Shown here: in pieces, positions 24,701-38,443 of the stretch
Layout of the letters: every line of letters starts with the position of its first letter
How positions within the stretch are numbered: position 1 is the stretch's first letter
DNA from: Copromyces sp. CBS 386.78
Taxonomy: Eukaryota; Ascomycota; Sordariomycetes; Sordariales; Sordariaceae
Direction of reading: 5' to 3'
DNA length: 64,000 nt
Assembly: GCA_030685235.1 (NCBI GenBank)
Contig: MU839192.1
Span: forward strand, 62,001-126,000
Program-made: the position numbers and the translations under genes
Notes under the pieces: generated by a model
Seen by the model: the letters and a program-made list of their open reading frames with translations, nothing else
What the model was told of the DNA's origin: nothing
Database searches by the model: none

Positions 24701-25310
24701 ATTACAAAGATTCTCCTATACAATTTTACCCCGCTAACGCTTATTACTATCTAACTATTTATTATATTAAAATATAAGCCTAATTAACGACTACTAATAT
24801 AAATCAGCGGGGGTAAAGGTTATAAAAAGGGAAGGTATACTAAGCCTATAGATAAATACTTCTAAATTCTATTTTTTAATTCCTTAATAGGGCTGGGTAC
24901 CACGTAAAATATCTATATATTTTATAATAGACCTAAAAATCTACTCCCCTTAATCTATACGGCCTTCGAACGTAGCCTTAAATTCTTTAACCTAAAAAAT
25001 ACCCTATTTAATATTATAACGAATATAAAAAGAACTCTTCTAATTAACTTGGCCGCGTATTAAGGTATTGAAAATAATAAAACGAAAATGGGGGTAGCGA
25101 ATATAACGGCTATCCTTCTACTTTATAGCATATTTAATATAATTACTATATAATACCTCGTATAAATATTAAATAATAAAGTTAGCCTTACTTTAGGGAT
25201 ATAGGGTTAGGAATACCTAAAAAAAAGAAATTTATAATCTATTAAATTCACTAATAGGGGTAGGCCTAACGAATTTTAATATTTATATAAAACTGCGAAT
25301 ACGACCCTAC
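21720..25310 (-). pseudogene. Helitron Rep/helicase, central and C-terminal block
   Basis: Minus-strand protein that nicks and unwinds DNA for rolling-circle transposition. From right to left: RPTPISEFNR (about 25260); the conserved block before Rep (PHFRFIIFNTLIRGQVN, about 25090; LFITFTPADLY, about 24820); the HUH region near 24600, where SSFYNYGFYQYKG stands for S-S-H-N-H-G so the histidines are lost; ISLGWLANTDISLYTSVKAV then YYITKYYSK (about 24100), the Rep tyrosine motif Y-x-x-K-Y. Then a PIF1-like SF1 helicase: NINGYTLYLLLRL (about 22920), RYFIIDEKFIIGLKM, NILLIGDFY-stop-LPP (about 22690), and near 21900 ITVYKS then IINTIVLNISKDDF and VSRVKTL. All stops are TAA/TAG. Insertion E0 separates this block from the upstream part at 47081. 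Confidence 0.93.
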
Positions 25311-25315
25311 TTATC
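25311..25315. repeat. Target-site duplication of E0, left copy (TTATC)
   Basis: Matches 47076-47080 exactly. Read without E0, the Helitron frame continues across the junction. Confidence 0.95.
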
Positions 25316-25557
25316 TATCACAGGATTACTTGTAATGGCACCACTGGGTACTGCGTACACGACTAGGCATAGCCAGTCGTGCCCATTGGCTATTGGCCAA
25401 TAGGATTGTACATATATACTAGTAGGCCTCGGTCTAGATCTAGGTACGGTATAGCTTACCCTATATCTAGACCGCACTCCTCCCTCCTCTCCTTCTTTCC
25501 TTCTTCGTACAACTACGTATATCTAACTATACCCCTAATAATATTATCCCCGTAATA
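25316..25557 (+). repeat. 5' LTR of E0 (242 bp)
   Basis: TATCACAGGATTAC...CCGTAATA. The first 130 bases keep many CA/TG. It includes a TATTGGCCAATA palindrome (25391-25402, with a CCAAT box), CCCTATATC near 25460 as TATA-like element, and GTACAACTA (25507-25515) as likely transcript start. Confidence 0.95.
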
Positions 25558-25570
25558 ATTAATTATACCT
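25558..25570 (+). promoter_or_regulatory. Putative self-priming primer-binding site, E0
   Basis: ATTAATTATACCT abuts the LTR; TAATTATAC (25560-25568) is near-complementary to GTACAACTA at 25507-25515 (one RIP-type change, one mismatch). Confidence 0.45.
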
Positions 25571-25699
25571 TACTATTACGCTACGCGCGTACACCTCAAA
25601 ATAAATTTATCGCCGCTACCGTCGTAAGTATCTCCAATAAGCCTACAATTTCGTCATACCGCGACCAAAATTAAAATCCGTCGTACAGCGATTATACCT

Positions 25700-28600
25700 C
25701 TCTTTTATCGCATCGCAATTATACCTCTTTTTCGTCGCTACAAGGTAGCTAACGGATATTATTTATATTATAAAATAGCAAGTATTAATTAGAACGATTA
25801 TAATTATTTAAATAGCGGCCCCTATTACTAATTTCGACGTTGCTATTTCTACAATTAATACTATCGTCGGCTTTAAATACGAATAATTCTTCGAAAATAT
25901 TACGGAAACCCTTAATAGTACCGCTCTCTAATACTTAAGTAACTTAATCGTAGAGGAAATCCTCAATACCGTTTCTAAATTCGCCCAATATATTACTTTT
26001 CCTTATATTATTATTATTTTCGCGCAATTAATCTATACGGACTTAATTTAAGCCAATACGTTCGCTAGCGCCGCTTAAAATTCCTTCGAAGCCGCCTACT
26101 AGTAAATTGCTAACTAAAAAAATATTATTACTAATTTTTAATAAGAATTCGCCAACCTTTAATAAGAGGTTTAATAGCTCCGTAATAATTTTATTATAGC
26201 CAACGAAATTAATACTAAATTTAAAAAGACTATTAAAACTTAAATTAAAGCCCTTAAAAAAGCCGTTTACAATAAAGTTATTCCGTCCACTTCTATCCCC
26301 GCCCTTAATTCTAACGACGAAACTACTATAGCTATTCCGAAAACCCGTACGAATAAAGACCCCGCTATTTATACTAGTAAAGATACTTTTACTATTAAAT
26401 ATACCGAGTTTTTTTAAGATTAGCGTAATAAAATCTAATTATACTAATTTTAAAACGCTGGGTAGTTTAATTAGGATAAGCGTTATAAATCTATATAAAT
26501 CCTTTTGTACTTTAGAAGTAACGCTTTTAAAATCCTATTACTATATATAATATTTATTATTAAAGAGGAGGATCCAATTAAATAGAAGTAGGAAGATGCG
26601 GATGCCCTCCTTACCTATTTTAATATTAAATATAATTATATAGACCTTACTTTTGAAGTATATTGCGATTTCGAATTATTAAAAATAACTAAAGGTACGA
26701 AATAGTTGGATTTCGAAGATAAATTTATTATTATCGTTAATAAATACAATTTCGATAATACTATAAAGACCTATTATTTAAAAATGAAAATTACGAACGA
26801 AATTTGCGATATTATTGCCTATTAGTAAAATACCCTAGCCTATAACGATTTTAATAGATAGTTTACCCTCTATTATAAATTCGCTACTAATTTAGAAGAG
26901 CGTAACTAGTATAATAAAATTAATATTTATTTTAAGAACGGTAATATTAGTACCGGTAATACCGTTACCCCCGAACGTACTATTAATTAAAATAGTACTA
27001 CTATAGATTTTAACGTTATAAAAGCTATTAATATCCAATTATTTTATATAATTAATAAGGTAGTTATCGATTACCGTATATAGAACGGTCTTTATAAGCA
27101 CTATATTAACCCTAATTATTATACTTATAAATATTGTAATAGTATTAATACCGGTATCCTTAAAGAGTAGAAGGAATACGATTATTATAATTATTGCGGT
27201 AAAAATAATAATAATAATTATAGTAAACCCGCTATAGGCTAGACCGGCTATAATAATAATAATAATAATAGTATTCGCGTTAACGCTATCGCTACCAGTA
27301 AGCCCGCCATTCCCGCTATACCCCCCCGCTCCAATTCCTATCTAATTTACGGAATATAGCGTAGGAAATATACCGCCTCTCTATTAAATTACTTAGAAAG
27401 GCTATTATTTATAGTAATAATAGAAGAGGAAGTAAATAATCTAATAGATTTAAAAGTAGTTCAATTTAAGAATTCAAATTTAAATAACTATAATAATAAT
27501 TCTATTCTCTTTTCTATTTAAATTATTTATAAACTATATAGTTAACGAAATAAGTATATTATTTTAATTAATAACGGATACTCTACCCTCGCTTTTATTA
27601 ATTATAATTTTACTATTCGCTATAATATCCTACTATTAAAGTTCTTTAAATTAAAGGTTTTATATTTAGTAAATAATATATTTAAAGACTTTATTACCTA
27701 TTATTGCGAAATCTAATTACGGATTAGTTATTATATAGAAACGATTACTATATTAATTTACGATTTAGATAACGACTATCCTATTATTTTAAGTATACTA
27801 TAGTTTAAATTTTATAACCCTATAATATTATAATTAGATAGCGCCGTTACCTTTATTAACTACTATATTAACTATTACCTTCCCGTAGACCTTTTACCCT
27901 TTTTATAGCACGCCTTAAAGGTTTAAAAGTATATTTATACGCATTATTACGAAGCCGTATAAAATATAGCCGAAGACGACCGCTCTAACGCCCTAATTGC
28001 AAATCCCGCTTTAATCGCAGACCCTATCCTTATTATAAACCCCGTTCTTATTATAGACCCTATCCCTATTATAATTCTTAAATAATTTAAGCCTGCTATT
28101 TACTATACTATAGCTAAATAGCGAAAATCCGACCCCTACCACCGCGTTATAATACGTAAAATATATTTTTCAAACGAATTAATTAATCCCGCAGATATTA
28201 GGGATATAACGGCCGCTAGCTTTAATTAATTATACGAAAGGTATAACTTGCGAATATTCTATATTTCGTACTTAAAATTATATAAGATTTTGGAAGAGGC
28301 TAGGGCGGAAGAGGAAGCCTAGGCCAAAGAGGTAGAGGGGGGCGCTTTAGAGCTTAAGGAGTATAGAAACGATAAAGGCGTTATTAATAGAAAGGTAAAG
28401 ATAAGAATTAAATACAATAAATATAATTATAACTATAATATATTTAGCAGTTTAGCGAACTTTACCCTAGAAATAGAATAAGAAATTTAGGATAGTAATA
28501 GCGCTAAGTATAAGAAATTATTAAGTAAGCATTATTATTTATAAATTAATATTTACGCTAATAAAGGATTTAAAGTCGCTATCCGAATAATAAAGATCGT

Positions 28601-28812
28601 TAAATATATTTATTTTAGCAATAATATAAATAAAGATTTTAAACGTTGTAAAGCTATTAAATTCGTTACTAGTATTATAAAGGAAAATGTAGCTAAATTT
28701 TATAAGAAGGCCGATAAATTGCCTAAAACCGACGCTTAAATTAAAGAGAAGTTTTTTAAATAATATTAGAATTATTTTAACATTTTTAGACTTCGTAACG
28801 CTACGGTCTTAC
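25700..28812 (+). pseudogene. E0 Gag, protease and start of pol
   Basis: Plus-strand frame with TAA/TAG stops. Gag spans about 25770-27300 with a long helical N-terminus (LNSNDETTIAIPKTR near 26300), FILVLLF-type core and a degraded zinc-knuckle pair near 27110-27200 (YKYCNSIN; YYNYCGKNNNNN). Protease: LINNGYSTLAFINY at about 27560-27605, where D-S-G reads N-N-G (27570-27578), so the active site is destroyed. A linker with Pro/Ile repeats (PALIADPILIINPVLIIDP, about 28010) and a Glu-rich stretch follow. The frame reaches the E1 duplication CTTAC at 28808-28812 and resumes in phase at 43185. Confidence 0.85.
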
Positions 28813-29044
28813 TATCACGGGTAGAGGGCGAGAGGTTGAGTGTAAATGTAGATATGCGTAATTGCACGAGGAGAGGAAAGGAAGAGAAGTGCAGAGGTGC
28901 GTTCGGGAGATAGGCCTTTATAGGACTCGAGCTATAAACTAGTGGGTCTATAGCGGGAGGCTGCAACTAATTAATTGAGATAGTAATAATAGTTTTAGAG
29001 AACTATTGTTACTAGTATATATAATATAGGTTAACCCTATAATA
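28813..29044 (-). repeat. 3' LTR of E1 (232 bp)
   Basis: On the minus strand TATTATAGGGTTAACC...CTACCCGTGATA. It keeps more CA/TG than the 5' copy. The open frame at 28772-28966 lies across this LTR and its flank and is incidental. Confidence 0.96.
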
Positions 29045-29056
29045 CTACCCCTACCT
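29045..29056 (-). promoter_or_regulatory. Polypurine tract of E1
   Basis: On the minus strand AGGTAGGGGTAG directly before the 3' LTR, the same motif as in E2 and similar to E0's AGGGAGGTAG. Confidence 0.7.
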
Positions 29057-31489
29057 AAAAAAAGCTATATAGTTAATTAAAGTTATATAAAATAATAAAT
29101 AACCCTATTAAACGTTTAATCTATCCGTAAAAAACTTCTATAGCCGCTAATTATAATAATTTATTCTTCCCTTCGTACTTCGCTAACGGAGCCTCCGCTT
29201 CTATAACCGGCTCTTCTTCTTTTAACGTCCTCCTTCGCTTCCGCTCCGCCGCTAACTAGTCTAGGGGTATTAGAACCTCCGGGTATACTTTGTAAAATTA
29301 CCGTATTATATTAAGGGATATAGCCATATTAGTACGTAACTATTATAAAGGTTAATAAAATAGTACTTAAATGATAAAATATTCCTAACGACCGTTAACT
29401 ACTTTATAATAACCGTTAAATTTAATAAAATCCTATTCTACTAAATCCTCCTCGTTATTAATCTTTTTTATACTACGATTTTAATTTATACGAATGTCCT
29501 TTTATATTTCTAACTATCTTGGAATATTTGCTTCGGCCTATAGTTTAATTTTATTAATATAGAAAGTCGGGCTGTACTTTATATTAATAGGGAGTCTAAA
29601 TATAATTTTATAGTTATCTGCTTTAATAATTTCGAACGGGCCTTTATAAAAGGGAGTAAATTTCGCGTACGGTCGGCCGATATTGAAGTTTTCCGTATTA
29701 AATAGGACTTTATTTCCCGTTTTATACTTTAGAATATCCGTCCTTCGAATATTAGCGTTAGCTTCGTATTATTATTAGGTTTACTTTATTTAATTTATAA
29801 CGTATTCTAATATTCTTTTAAAACAATTAGTAATTTCGTTTACCTTAAAATATTCTATTTACTATTAAATTAATAGATTTAGTGGGTATAATTTTACTAA
29901 TTTAACGCTTATACGGGGGGTAGAAATTATAGTTAGTAAAGAAAAGGGATATTCCCGTTATTTTTAAAATTAAATTATTATTAACGAATTCTATAATTAA
30001 TAATTAATTTACTTAATTATCTTATACCTAATTAATATAAAAACGAAAGTATTTTTCTATTTCCGTATTAATACGCTTTATTTAATTATTAGTAGTTAAG
30101 TAGAACGCGGAAGAGGGCTTGAAAATAATTTTTAAGCGGGAGGATAGAATTTTCTAAAATTATAAAATAAATTAAGAGTTTCGGTCCGATATAATAAAGT
30201 CCGGGAAGCTATAAATATTATAAATTCTTTTAATAAACTAGTCCGCCAATTTTTCGGCCGTAAGGCCGATAATAGGAATAAAATATCGTATTTTCGTTAA
30301 ACAATTAACGACGACGGCTACGTATTTAAACTTTTAACCCTAGCGTACGTAAGGAGTTAAAAGAGTAATATAATTTACAGAAATATTTTTTTATAATATA
30401 AAAGATACTACTAATAATTTTAAGAAATTGTATAAAGAGTATTATAATAATTTGAATTTAGTATATAGTAGGTAGGTTTTATAATAGGCTTTAACAGTAT
30501 TAAATATCTTTAATTAGAAGAAAAATTAAGAGAATAACGAATAAGTCTTTTTACGATTTAAATAGTTAACGGAAAGCGAATTATATACGTAGCGGAGGAA
30601 TTAAAATTAAAGTTTAATATTATTAGGGTCGATAATAACGGCGCTTCGAAAGTAAGTTCGTCCTTATATTACCTTATATTTAGTAAAAGATATTTTCTTT
30701 AACTAATTCTTTACTTCTTTAAATTATATACGGCGACCGGGGTCCGATAAGTAAATAAATAAATTTTATAAAAATACCAACTTCTTATAACTTTCCGTAA
30801 TTAAATTATTAATAGACTTATTATTTATTACTTCCAAATTATAAATATATTCGGTATTAATATTAATAACCTCTTCTCTATTCTTTAAAACGAAAGTTTT
30901 ATTTACGAAAATATTATAATTGAATAAAACTTTATTTTTAACCAATAGTTATTTATTGGCCTCGTTTTTAAATAAGTCTTCCAATTTCCTATTTAAAATA
31001 TTAGGGCGTACTTATAACGAATCCAGTTAGTATTTAATTGTAAAATTAAACCGGGAAAGGAAATAGGACTACTATATATAGTGAAGAATTAATTATTTAT
31101 TAATTATAAAAGTCTTTAAAATTTTATAGTCTATAAAGACCTCGAATAATTATTATACCCCTTCGAATTCGGGGCGCTATTCTTCTAAAGCTTTAATAAT
31201 AGCGAATAATTCTTTATTATAAATATTATAATTATATTCGGCTAAAGAATACCGCTAATTAAAATAGGTAATAGGGCGAAGGATACTATTATTATTATAT
31301 TATAATAATATACCTCTATATACCCAATTAAAAGCATTTATTTCTATAATAATCTATTTTAATTAATTGTAAATTCGAAGTACAGGTCTACTTGTAAAAG
31401 CCTTCTTTAATACTTCGAAAGATTTTTAATACCGTTCCTCCTATTCTTATACTGCTGTTTTCTTAGTTAATTCGTATAATAAGCCGGCG
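29057..31489 (-). pseudogene. E1 pol, RNase H/integrase portion
   Basis: Minus-strand coding remnant that aligns base for base, apart from RIP differences, with 31734-34160 of E2. From right to left: the RNase H end (about 31480-30900), the integrase zinc-binding and catalytic core (about 30850-29700), then a GPF-type module near 29600-29700 and a basic/acidic C-terminal tail (about 29150-29290). No chromodomain was recognised. It ends at the E2 junction, 31485-31489 being one copy of the CGGCG duplication; the rest of pol resumes at 38681. Confidence 0.85.
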
Positions 31490-31721
31490 TATCACGGGTA
31501 GAGGGCGAGAAGTTGAGTGTAAATGTAGATATACGTAATTGCACGAGGAGAGGAAAAGAAGAGAAGTATAGAAGTGCGTTCGGGAGATAGGCCTTTATAG
31601 GATTCGAACTATGAACTAGTAGATCTATAGCGGGAGGCCGCAGCCAATTAACTGAAATAGTAACAATAGTCTTAGAAAACTATTATTACCAATATATACA
31701 ATATAGGCTAACCCTATAATA
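31490..31721 (-). repeat. 3' LTR of E2 (232 bp)
   Basis: Same length and ends as the three other LTRs of this family, with lower RIP load than the 5' LTR at 38444. On the minus strand CCTATAAAGGCC lies about 45 bases before GTGCAATTA (31544-31536). Confidence 0.96.
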
Positions 31722-31733
31722 CTACCCCTGCTT
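31722..31733 (-). promoter_or_regulatory. Polypurine tract of E2
   Basis: On the minus strand AAGCAGGGGTAG abuts the 3' LTR. Confidence 0.7.
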
Positions 31734-31739
31734 AAAAGA

Positions 31740-34700
31740 AGCTATATAATTAACTAAAGTTATATAAAATAATAAATAACTTTATTAAACGTTCAATCCA
31801 ATTATAAAAAACTTCTATAACTATTAATTATAACGACCTCTTCCTCCTTTTATACTTCGTTAGCGGAATTTCCGCTTTTATAGCCGGCTCCTCCTCTTCC
31901 AACGTCCTCCTTCGCTTCCGCTCCGCCGCTAGCTAATTTAAGGGTATTAGAACTTTTAAATATATTTTGTAAAACTACTATATTATATTAAAGGATATAG
32001 TTATATTAGTATACGGCTATTATAAAGGCTAATAAAATAATATTTAAACGATAAAATATTCCTAATAACCGTTGGCCGCTTTACGGCAATTATTAATTTT
32101 AACGAAATCCTATTCTACCGAATCCTCTTCGTTATTAATCCTCCTTATACTACGACTTTAATTTATACGAACGTCCCTTTCCTATACTTTTAACTATCCT
32201 AAAATACTTATTTTAATTTATAATTTAATTTTACTAATATAAAAGGTAGGATTATACTTTATATTAACCGGTAGTTTAAATATAATCCTATAGTTATTTA
32301 CTTTAATAATTTTAAACGGGCCTTTATAAAGGGGGGTAAATTTTACGTACGGTTAACCGGTATCGAAATTTTCTATATTGAACAAAATTTTATCTCTTGT
32401 TATATACTTTAGAATATTTATCCTTCGAATATTAATATTAGCTTCGTACTATTATTAAATTTACTTTATTTAATCCGTAATATATTTTAATACTCTTTTA
32501 AAATAATTAACGATTTTATTAACTTTAAAATACTCTGCTTACTATTAAACTAATAAATTTAGCGGGTATAGTTTCGTTAATTCAACGCCTATATAAGCGT
32601 AGAAATTATAATTAATAAAGAAAGGGGATACTCCCGTTATTTCAAATATTAAATTATTATTAGCGAACTCTATAATTAGCAACTAATTTACCTAATTATT
32701 TTATACTTAATTAATATAAAAACGAAAGTATTTCTCTATTTCCGTATTAATATACTCTGTCTAACCGTTAATAGTTAAATAAAATATAGAAGAAGGTTTA
32801 AAAATTACTTTTAAACGGGAAAATAGAGCTTTCTAGAATTATAAAATAAATTAAGAGTTTCGGTCCGATATAATAGAATCTAAAAAGCCGTAAATATTAT
32901 AAATCCTCTTAATAAACCGGTCTGCTAATTCTTCGGCCATAAAGCTGATAATAAGGATAAAATATCGTATTTTCGTTAAATAATTAACGATAACGGCTAC
33001 GTATTTAAATTCTTAACCTTAACGTACGCAAGGAATTAAAGGGGTAATATAATTTACGGAAATATCTTTCTATAATACGAAAAGTACCGCTAACGGCTTT
33101 AAAAACCTATATAGAGAGTATTATAATAGTTTAAATTTAATATACGGCAAGTAGGCTTTATAATAGGCCTTAATAATACTAAATATCCTTAATTAGAAGA
33201 AAGATTAAGAGAATAACAAATAAGTCTTTTTATAATTTAAATAATTAATAAACGGCGAATTGTATACGCGGTAAAAAAATTAAAATTAAAGTTTAATATT
33301 ATTAAAATCGACGATAATAGTACTTCGAAAGTAAATTCGTCCTTATATTACCTTATATTTAACGAAGGATACTTTTTTTAATTAATTCTTTACTTCTTTA
33401 AATTATACGTAGCGACCGGAATTTAATAAATAAACGAATAAATCTTATAAGAATATTAATTTTTTATAATTCTTTATAATTAAATTATTAATAAATTTAT
33501 TATCTATTATTTCTAAATTGTAAATATATTCGGTCTTAATATTAATAATTTCCTCTCCGCTCTTTAAAACGAAAATTCCGTTTATAAAAATATTATAATT
33601 GAATAAAACCTTATTTTTAGTTAATAGCCGCTCGTCGGCCTCGTTTTTAAATAAATCCTTTAATTTCCTATTTAAAGTGTTAAGGCGTATTTATAACGAA
33701 CCCGGCTAATATTTAATTATAAAATTAAATTAGGAAAGGAAATAAGATTATTATATATAGTGGGGAATTAGCTATTTATTAATTATAAAAGTTTTTAAAG
33801 TTTTATAATCTGTAAAGACTTTGAATAGTTATTATACCCTTTTGAATTCGGGGCGCTACTCTTTTAAAATTTTAATAATAGCGAATAACTTCTTATTATA
33901 AATATTATAATTATATTCGGCTAAAGAATACTGCTAGTTAAAATAGGCGATAAAACGAAAAATATTATTATTATTGTATTATAATAATATACTTCTATAT
34001 ACTTAATTAGAAATATCTATTTCTATAATGGTCTATTTTAATTAATTGTAAATCCGAAATACGGGTCCATTCGTAAAAACCTTTTTTAAAGTTTCGAAGG
34101 ATCTTTAATACCGTTCTTCCTATTCCTATCCCGCTATTTTCTTAATTAATTCGTATAATAGGCCGGCGATAATAGAGAAATATTTAATAAAACGATAATA
34201 GAAATTAATGAAGCTTAAGAAGCGTTAGAACGACCTCTTAGAATCTAGAACTTCCTATATTGTAATTATAAAAACCTTTTTTAAATCTATTTCGAAACTA
34301 TTTAAAGTAATAATAAGACCTAAATACTTAATTCGCTATATATAAAATTCGTATTTATTAATATTAATTTAGAATCCTATTTTAATTATCCTTTATAAAA
34401 CCTCCCTAATGTATTTTTTATATTCTTCTTCGTTATTGGAATAAATTAAAACGTTATTAAAATAAGTAGTGGCGTAAACGTCGAAAATATTGTATAGGAT
34501 ATTATTAATATAATTTTAAAAGGTTTTTAATACGCCTTATAAATTAAAAAGATATATAATAAATTTGTAAAGACTAAAGCGGGTAATAAAGGCGGTAAAC
34601 TATTTATACCCTTCCTTAATGCGAATTTTATTAAACGTAGTAATAATATCGAACTTCGTAAAGATTTTTACTTTATAAATCGTATTAAAAATCTCTTTAA

Positions 34701-36500
34701 TTAGCGGCAACGGATAATATATTTTTAATATAATATTATTAATACTACGGTAATCTATATAAATATAAATTCCGCCTCCGGGTTTTTTAATTAATAAGAA
34801 GGGGGAAGCGGCCGTAAATTGTAACGGCCGGATAAACTTCTTTTTTAAATTATTATTAATCTACTTCTTAATAATAATTACTTCTATAAATAATATATAT
34901 TGAAATTATATATTAGGAGGTTACTTTCCTAATTATAATTCGATTTTATAATTGTACGAACGATAGGGAGGGATTTTCTCCGCTAGCGAAGGTAAGAAAG
35001 CGGCAATTTCGTTAATATATTTTTATCCTTTAAAATAGTTTAAAATTTTAATAATCTCCTCCTTAATTTTTAACGGCCGGTCTACTTTATTAAGAAATTT
35101 CTTTATATCTTCTTTATTAATTTTAATTAAGTATATTTATTGGATAATTTCTTTATATATAGGCGTATTAGTTTCGAAATTCCCGGTAAAATTAACCGCT
35201 TTAATTAAGATTGCGGCTTCGTAGGTATTTTTTAAAGTATAAATATTAATTATTTTATTAATAAAATTATAGAATATAGAGGGTAGACTTTCTTTATATT
35301 TCCTTTTATCGCCCTTTATAATATTATTAATTATTTCTTTAGTTAAATTTAAATCCTGAAAATCTATTATAGCCGCTAATTTCTCAATTTCGGCGTAATT
35401 TATAACGTACGGTTGTAATTGCTCTTTTTCGCAAATAAAATTAAATATAGCTGCGTTGAATATTTTAATATTATTAGGATTAAATTTATAATTGGGTTTA
35501 CAAAAACGGCGGTATTAGGGGCGAATTATATTAATTAAAACGCGGCGGCTATTTATACGTATATAAAATTCGTAAAACGTAGGGTTCTTAATTTTAATAA
35601 GGAGAGCGGCGGTATTAATAATAGTAATTTTAAATTTAGCCTTCCGGGCTATTAATATTTTAATAGGAATAGGGATTATATAATAGCCGGTCTTAAAATC
35701 GATCTTAGATTTAATAGCGGTAGGAGGGAGTTCGAGAGCGGATAAAGGCTCTAGAGCGGACGAAGGCTCTAGAACGGGTTCCGCCGCAATTTGTTTAATT
35801 TTCTCTTTTTTAATAACTAGAGGGCGAGAATCCTCCTTTTTAATAATTGGAGAGGGAGATTCGGTCTCCTCCTTTTTAATAATTAGAGAGGGAAGTTTAA
35901 TCTCTTCCTTCTTAATTGGCGGGATAGGTATTTAGCGAATGGAGGCTACCGAAACCCGGTTAGTAAGGGCTTTAAGTGCTACTATTTAATATTTAGGGAG
36001 ATTTATTAGTAAGTAGCGGCTTCGGTAAGTAGTATAGTTAAAGTATATATTATATTGCTCGTAGTCGATTTCTAGCCGATGGTATTGTATTTATAGGAAG
36101 TTTAAAATAATTAAATATTTCTTAGAAATATTGTAAATTAAGAAGGTAATAATTTCTTCGTAATAGCCGATCTGGAATTTAATTGTTATTCCTTTAAAAA
36201 TAATACCCTTAATTATTCCGTTAGTAAGAACGAACTTTTTCGCTTTTAGTAATTAGAAATAGGGAAGGTTATTTTTAATAATAAAAGAGTGATTAATAAA
36301 TGTAAAAGCGGAATAATTGTTATTAATAAAGGTAATATAATAATTTTTATATAAATAAATTATAATATAAGAGGATAAAAGTATTAAATTTGGGGAAGTA
36401 GAATTATTTAATAATTAAATTTTAATTTCCTTTAAACCTTTTAGCTCTATAGAGCCTAAAATTCGTCTTTTAAATATAACCCGGCCAGGCTTCTATACGT
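31740..36500 (-). pseudogene. E2 pol: protease, RT, RNase H, integrase
   Basis: Minus-strand polyprotein remnant. The protease region is about 36450-35950. The RT spans about 35150-34170; its catalytic box reads YFNN then VLIYSNNEEE (asparagines at 34458-34453), both aspartates lost by GAT/GAC to AAT/AAC. RNase H follows (about 34150-33600), then the integrase zinc-binding and catalytic regions (about 33500-32450) and a GPF module near 32340 (FTPLYKGPFKIIKVNNYRII). The C-terminal tail is Arg/Glu-rich with no recognisable chromodomain. Stops are TAA/TAG. Order and spacing are those of Ty3/gypsy elements. Confidence 0.88.
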
Positions 36501-36539
36501 AATTATATATAGAGGCTAGGCGTTTTCCTAATTGTTATA

Positions 36540-38300
36540 ATATTTTTTATTAATGGTGGGCTTAGCGGGGGTAATTAGAATAGCTGGGGTAATTAGAGCG
36601 GTATTAGTAGCGTAGACCTGCTTTTAATTACGACCCTTATTACGATTTTTATTCTTTAATTTCTTATTAATAGAGTATTAGGGGCTTTAGGAATTATAAT
36701 TGATTGAAGCGGTATAATTACGGGTAATATAGCCGGGCTTATTATAATAATAGTAAAAGCTATTTTAGGAACGTTAATCGAGAATATCTTTATAAATAAA
36801 GATTACGAAATTAATAACGTTTAAATTTATTTTATTACTACTTTAATTAATAAGGACGTTATCGGTAGAAAGTTTAGCGTTAAAGCGATTTCCGCTACTA
36901 TTATTATTATTAGTACTGTTACTGGGATTAAAGAAATAATTCGTTATCTTTTAACGATAATCTGCGTTTTTAAGGTTATTAGTAACGTTATAATAAATTT
37001 CGAATTAATATTTAAAATTATTATTAGGGGGAAGGTCGTAGTAAGCGAAAACGTTATAGAGACGTTTATTAATTTTATTTTAGAAATAATAGACTTTTAT
37101 TAAATTATTAAAATTATAAAAATTTATTAAATTAGTTAATTTAAATTCGAAATCTGTGAAAAATATATTTTTTATATATAATTCTTATAAACGACGGTTA
37201 ATGTTTATTTTGAAATTTATATTCTAAAAACGAAAAATTAAATATTTTATAAATTTAATATTTATTTTCTAGTGCTAATTTGCTTTATTAGGGTCCGACT
37301 AAATTACGTCTAAATTTTCCTAAATGTCGGATAAAATTTTAGGTTTTAAAAGTATAGTAGTATAAATAATTTTAATATTTTTAAAGGAATAAAGAACGGC
37401 GTTGTATTTCTACTAAAATTAAATACGAAAATGTTAAGCTTTAAAGATTTTATATTTATAAGCGGGATTATTAATTTCTTTATTTATAAAAATAAGCGGG
37501 TTTTTTACTATTTAGCGAAGAGAGGAGGATATAATTACTTTTGTAGTTATATTATTAATGGGGGAAGAAGAAGGAATTTATATTTTAAAAGTATTATATT
37601 CCGCGAATAAAATATTGTAAACGAATTTAAGGTTAATGTAATTAAGGTTCTTTTAATCGAAATTAGATTAAGTATTGTTAATTATTTGGCGGGCAATCCT
37701 AAACTCTTCCCTAAAACGTTAAAAATTATTTTCGAAATTATTGTAATATTTGAAGTTAGTATAATAAAGGCGATTAAGAAGTATAATAATAGAGTAGAAA
37801 GCGGAGGCTTAAAAGAAAAAAGAGGCTACTTCGAAATGTTTGTATAGGATTAAGAGACTTTTTAATTAGTTGAAGCCTTTAAAAAGATTAGCGAGAATTA
37901 TAATAGCGGGTTAAAGAAAGTCGAAAAATGCGGCGCAATAGATTATAATATTGAGCTCGCTATTAAGGGTATTAATAGCGGAATATAACGATTCTAGGTT
38001 AAACGGATTATTATTACTAGTAGTAGGAGTAGAAAGGTTAGGAAGATTACTATTATTAGAATTATTATTAGGGGAGAAAAGGGCGGGATTGTTATCGTTG
38101 TAAAATATAAGATAAAAGAGAGGTAACCGCTCGAGATAAAGAGAAGTAAAAGTCTGCAATTAGGACTATTTGAAGTAAAGGTCCGCTATTAGGACTGTTT
38201 GAGGTAGTTAAAGATAAGCGATCTCTTATCTACTAAATAAAGAGTGCCTTCCTTTACGTATTAGTGAAGGGAGGTATTTGAATTTTAATTAGGCGATTGT
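36540..38300 (-). pseudogene. E2 Gag with zinc knuckle
   Basis: Minus-strand Gag remnant. The N-terminal part is Asn/Ser/Pro-rich; 37911-38159 happens to be open for 82 codons, is in the strand of the element and includes NNSNNSNLPNLSTPTTSNNN. The central helical domain is at about 37750-37100. A zinc knuckle near 36770-36700 reads SFYYYYNKPGYITRNYTAS, where the CCHC cysteines and histidine have become tyrosines (C-x2-C-x4-H-x4-C spacing kept). Function in life: particle assembly and RNA packaging. Confidence 0.78.
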
Positions 38301-38431
38301 TGTAATTACGATTGTCGAAGCTTAGAGGGGGGGTGTTGGGCTTAGCGATTTGTAACGAGGCGATCCTTATACGTACGCAATTGAAAATAATTGTAATAAA
38401 TAGGTTTATGCTATAAACGTAATAATTAAAA

Positions 38432-38443
38432 GGTATAATTAAC
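38432..38443 (-). promoter_or_regulatory. Putative self-priming primer-binding site, E2
   Basis: Plus-strand GTATAATTA (38433-38441) faces TAATTGTAC (38490-38498) in the LTR: a nine-base inverted match with one RIP-type change. Confidence 0.5.

Noticed and set aside
28772..28966. 64-codon minus-strand open frame
   Set aside because: It spans the 3' LTR of E1 and the insertion junction, so it cannot be an ancestral gene.
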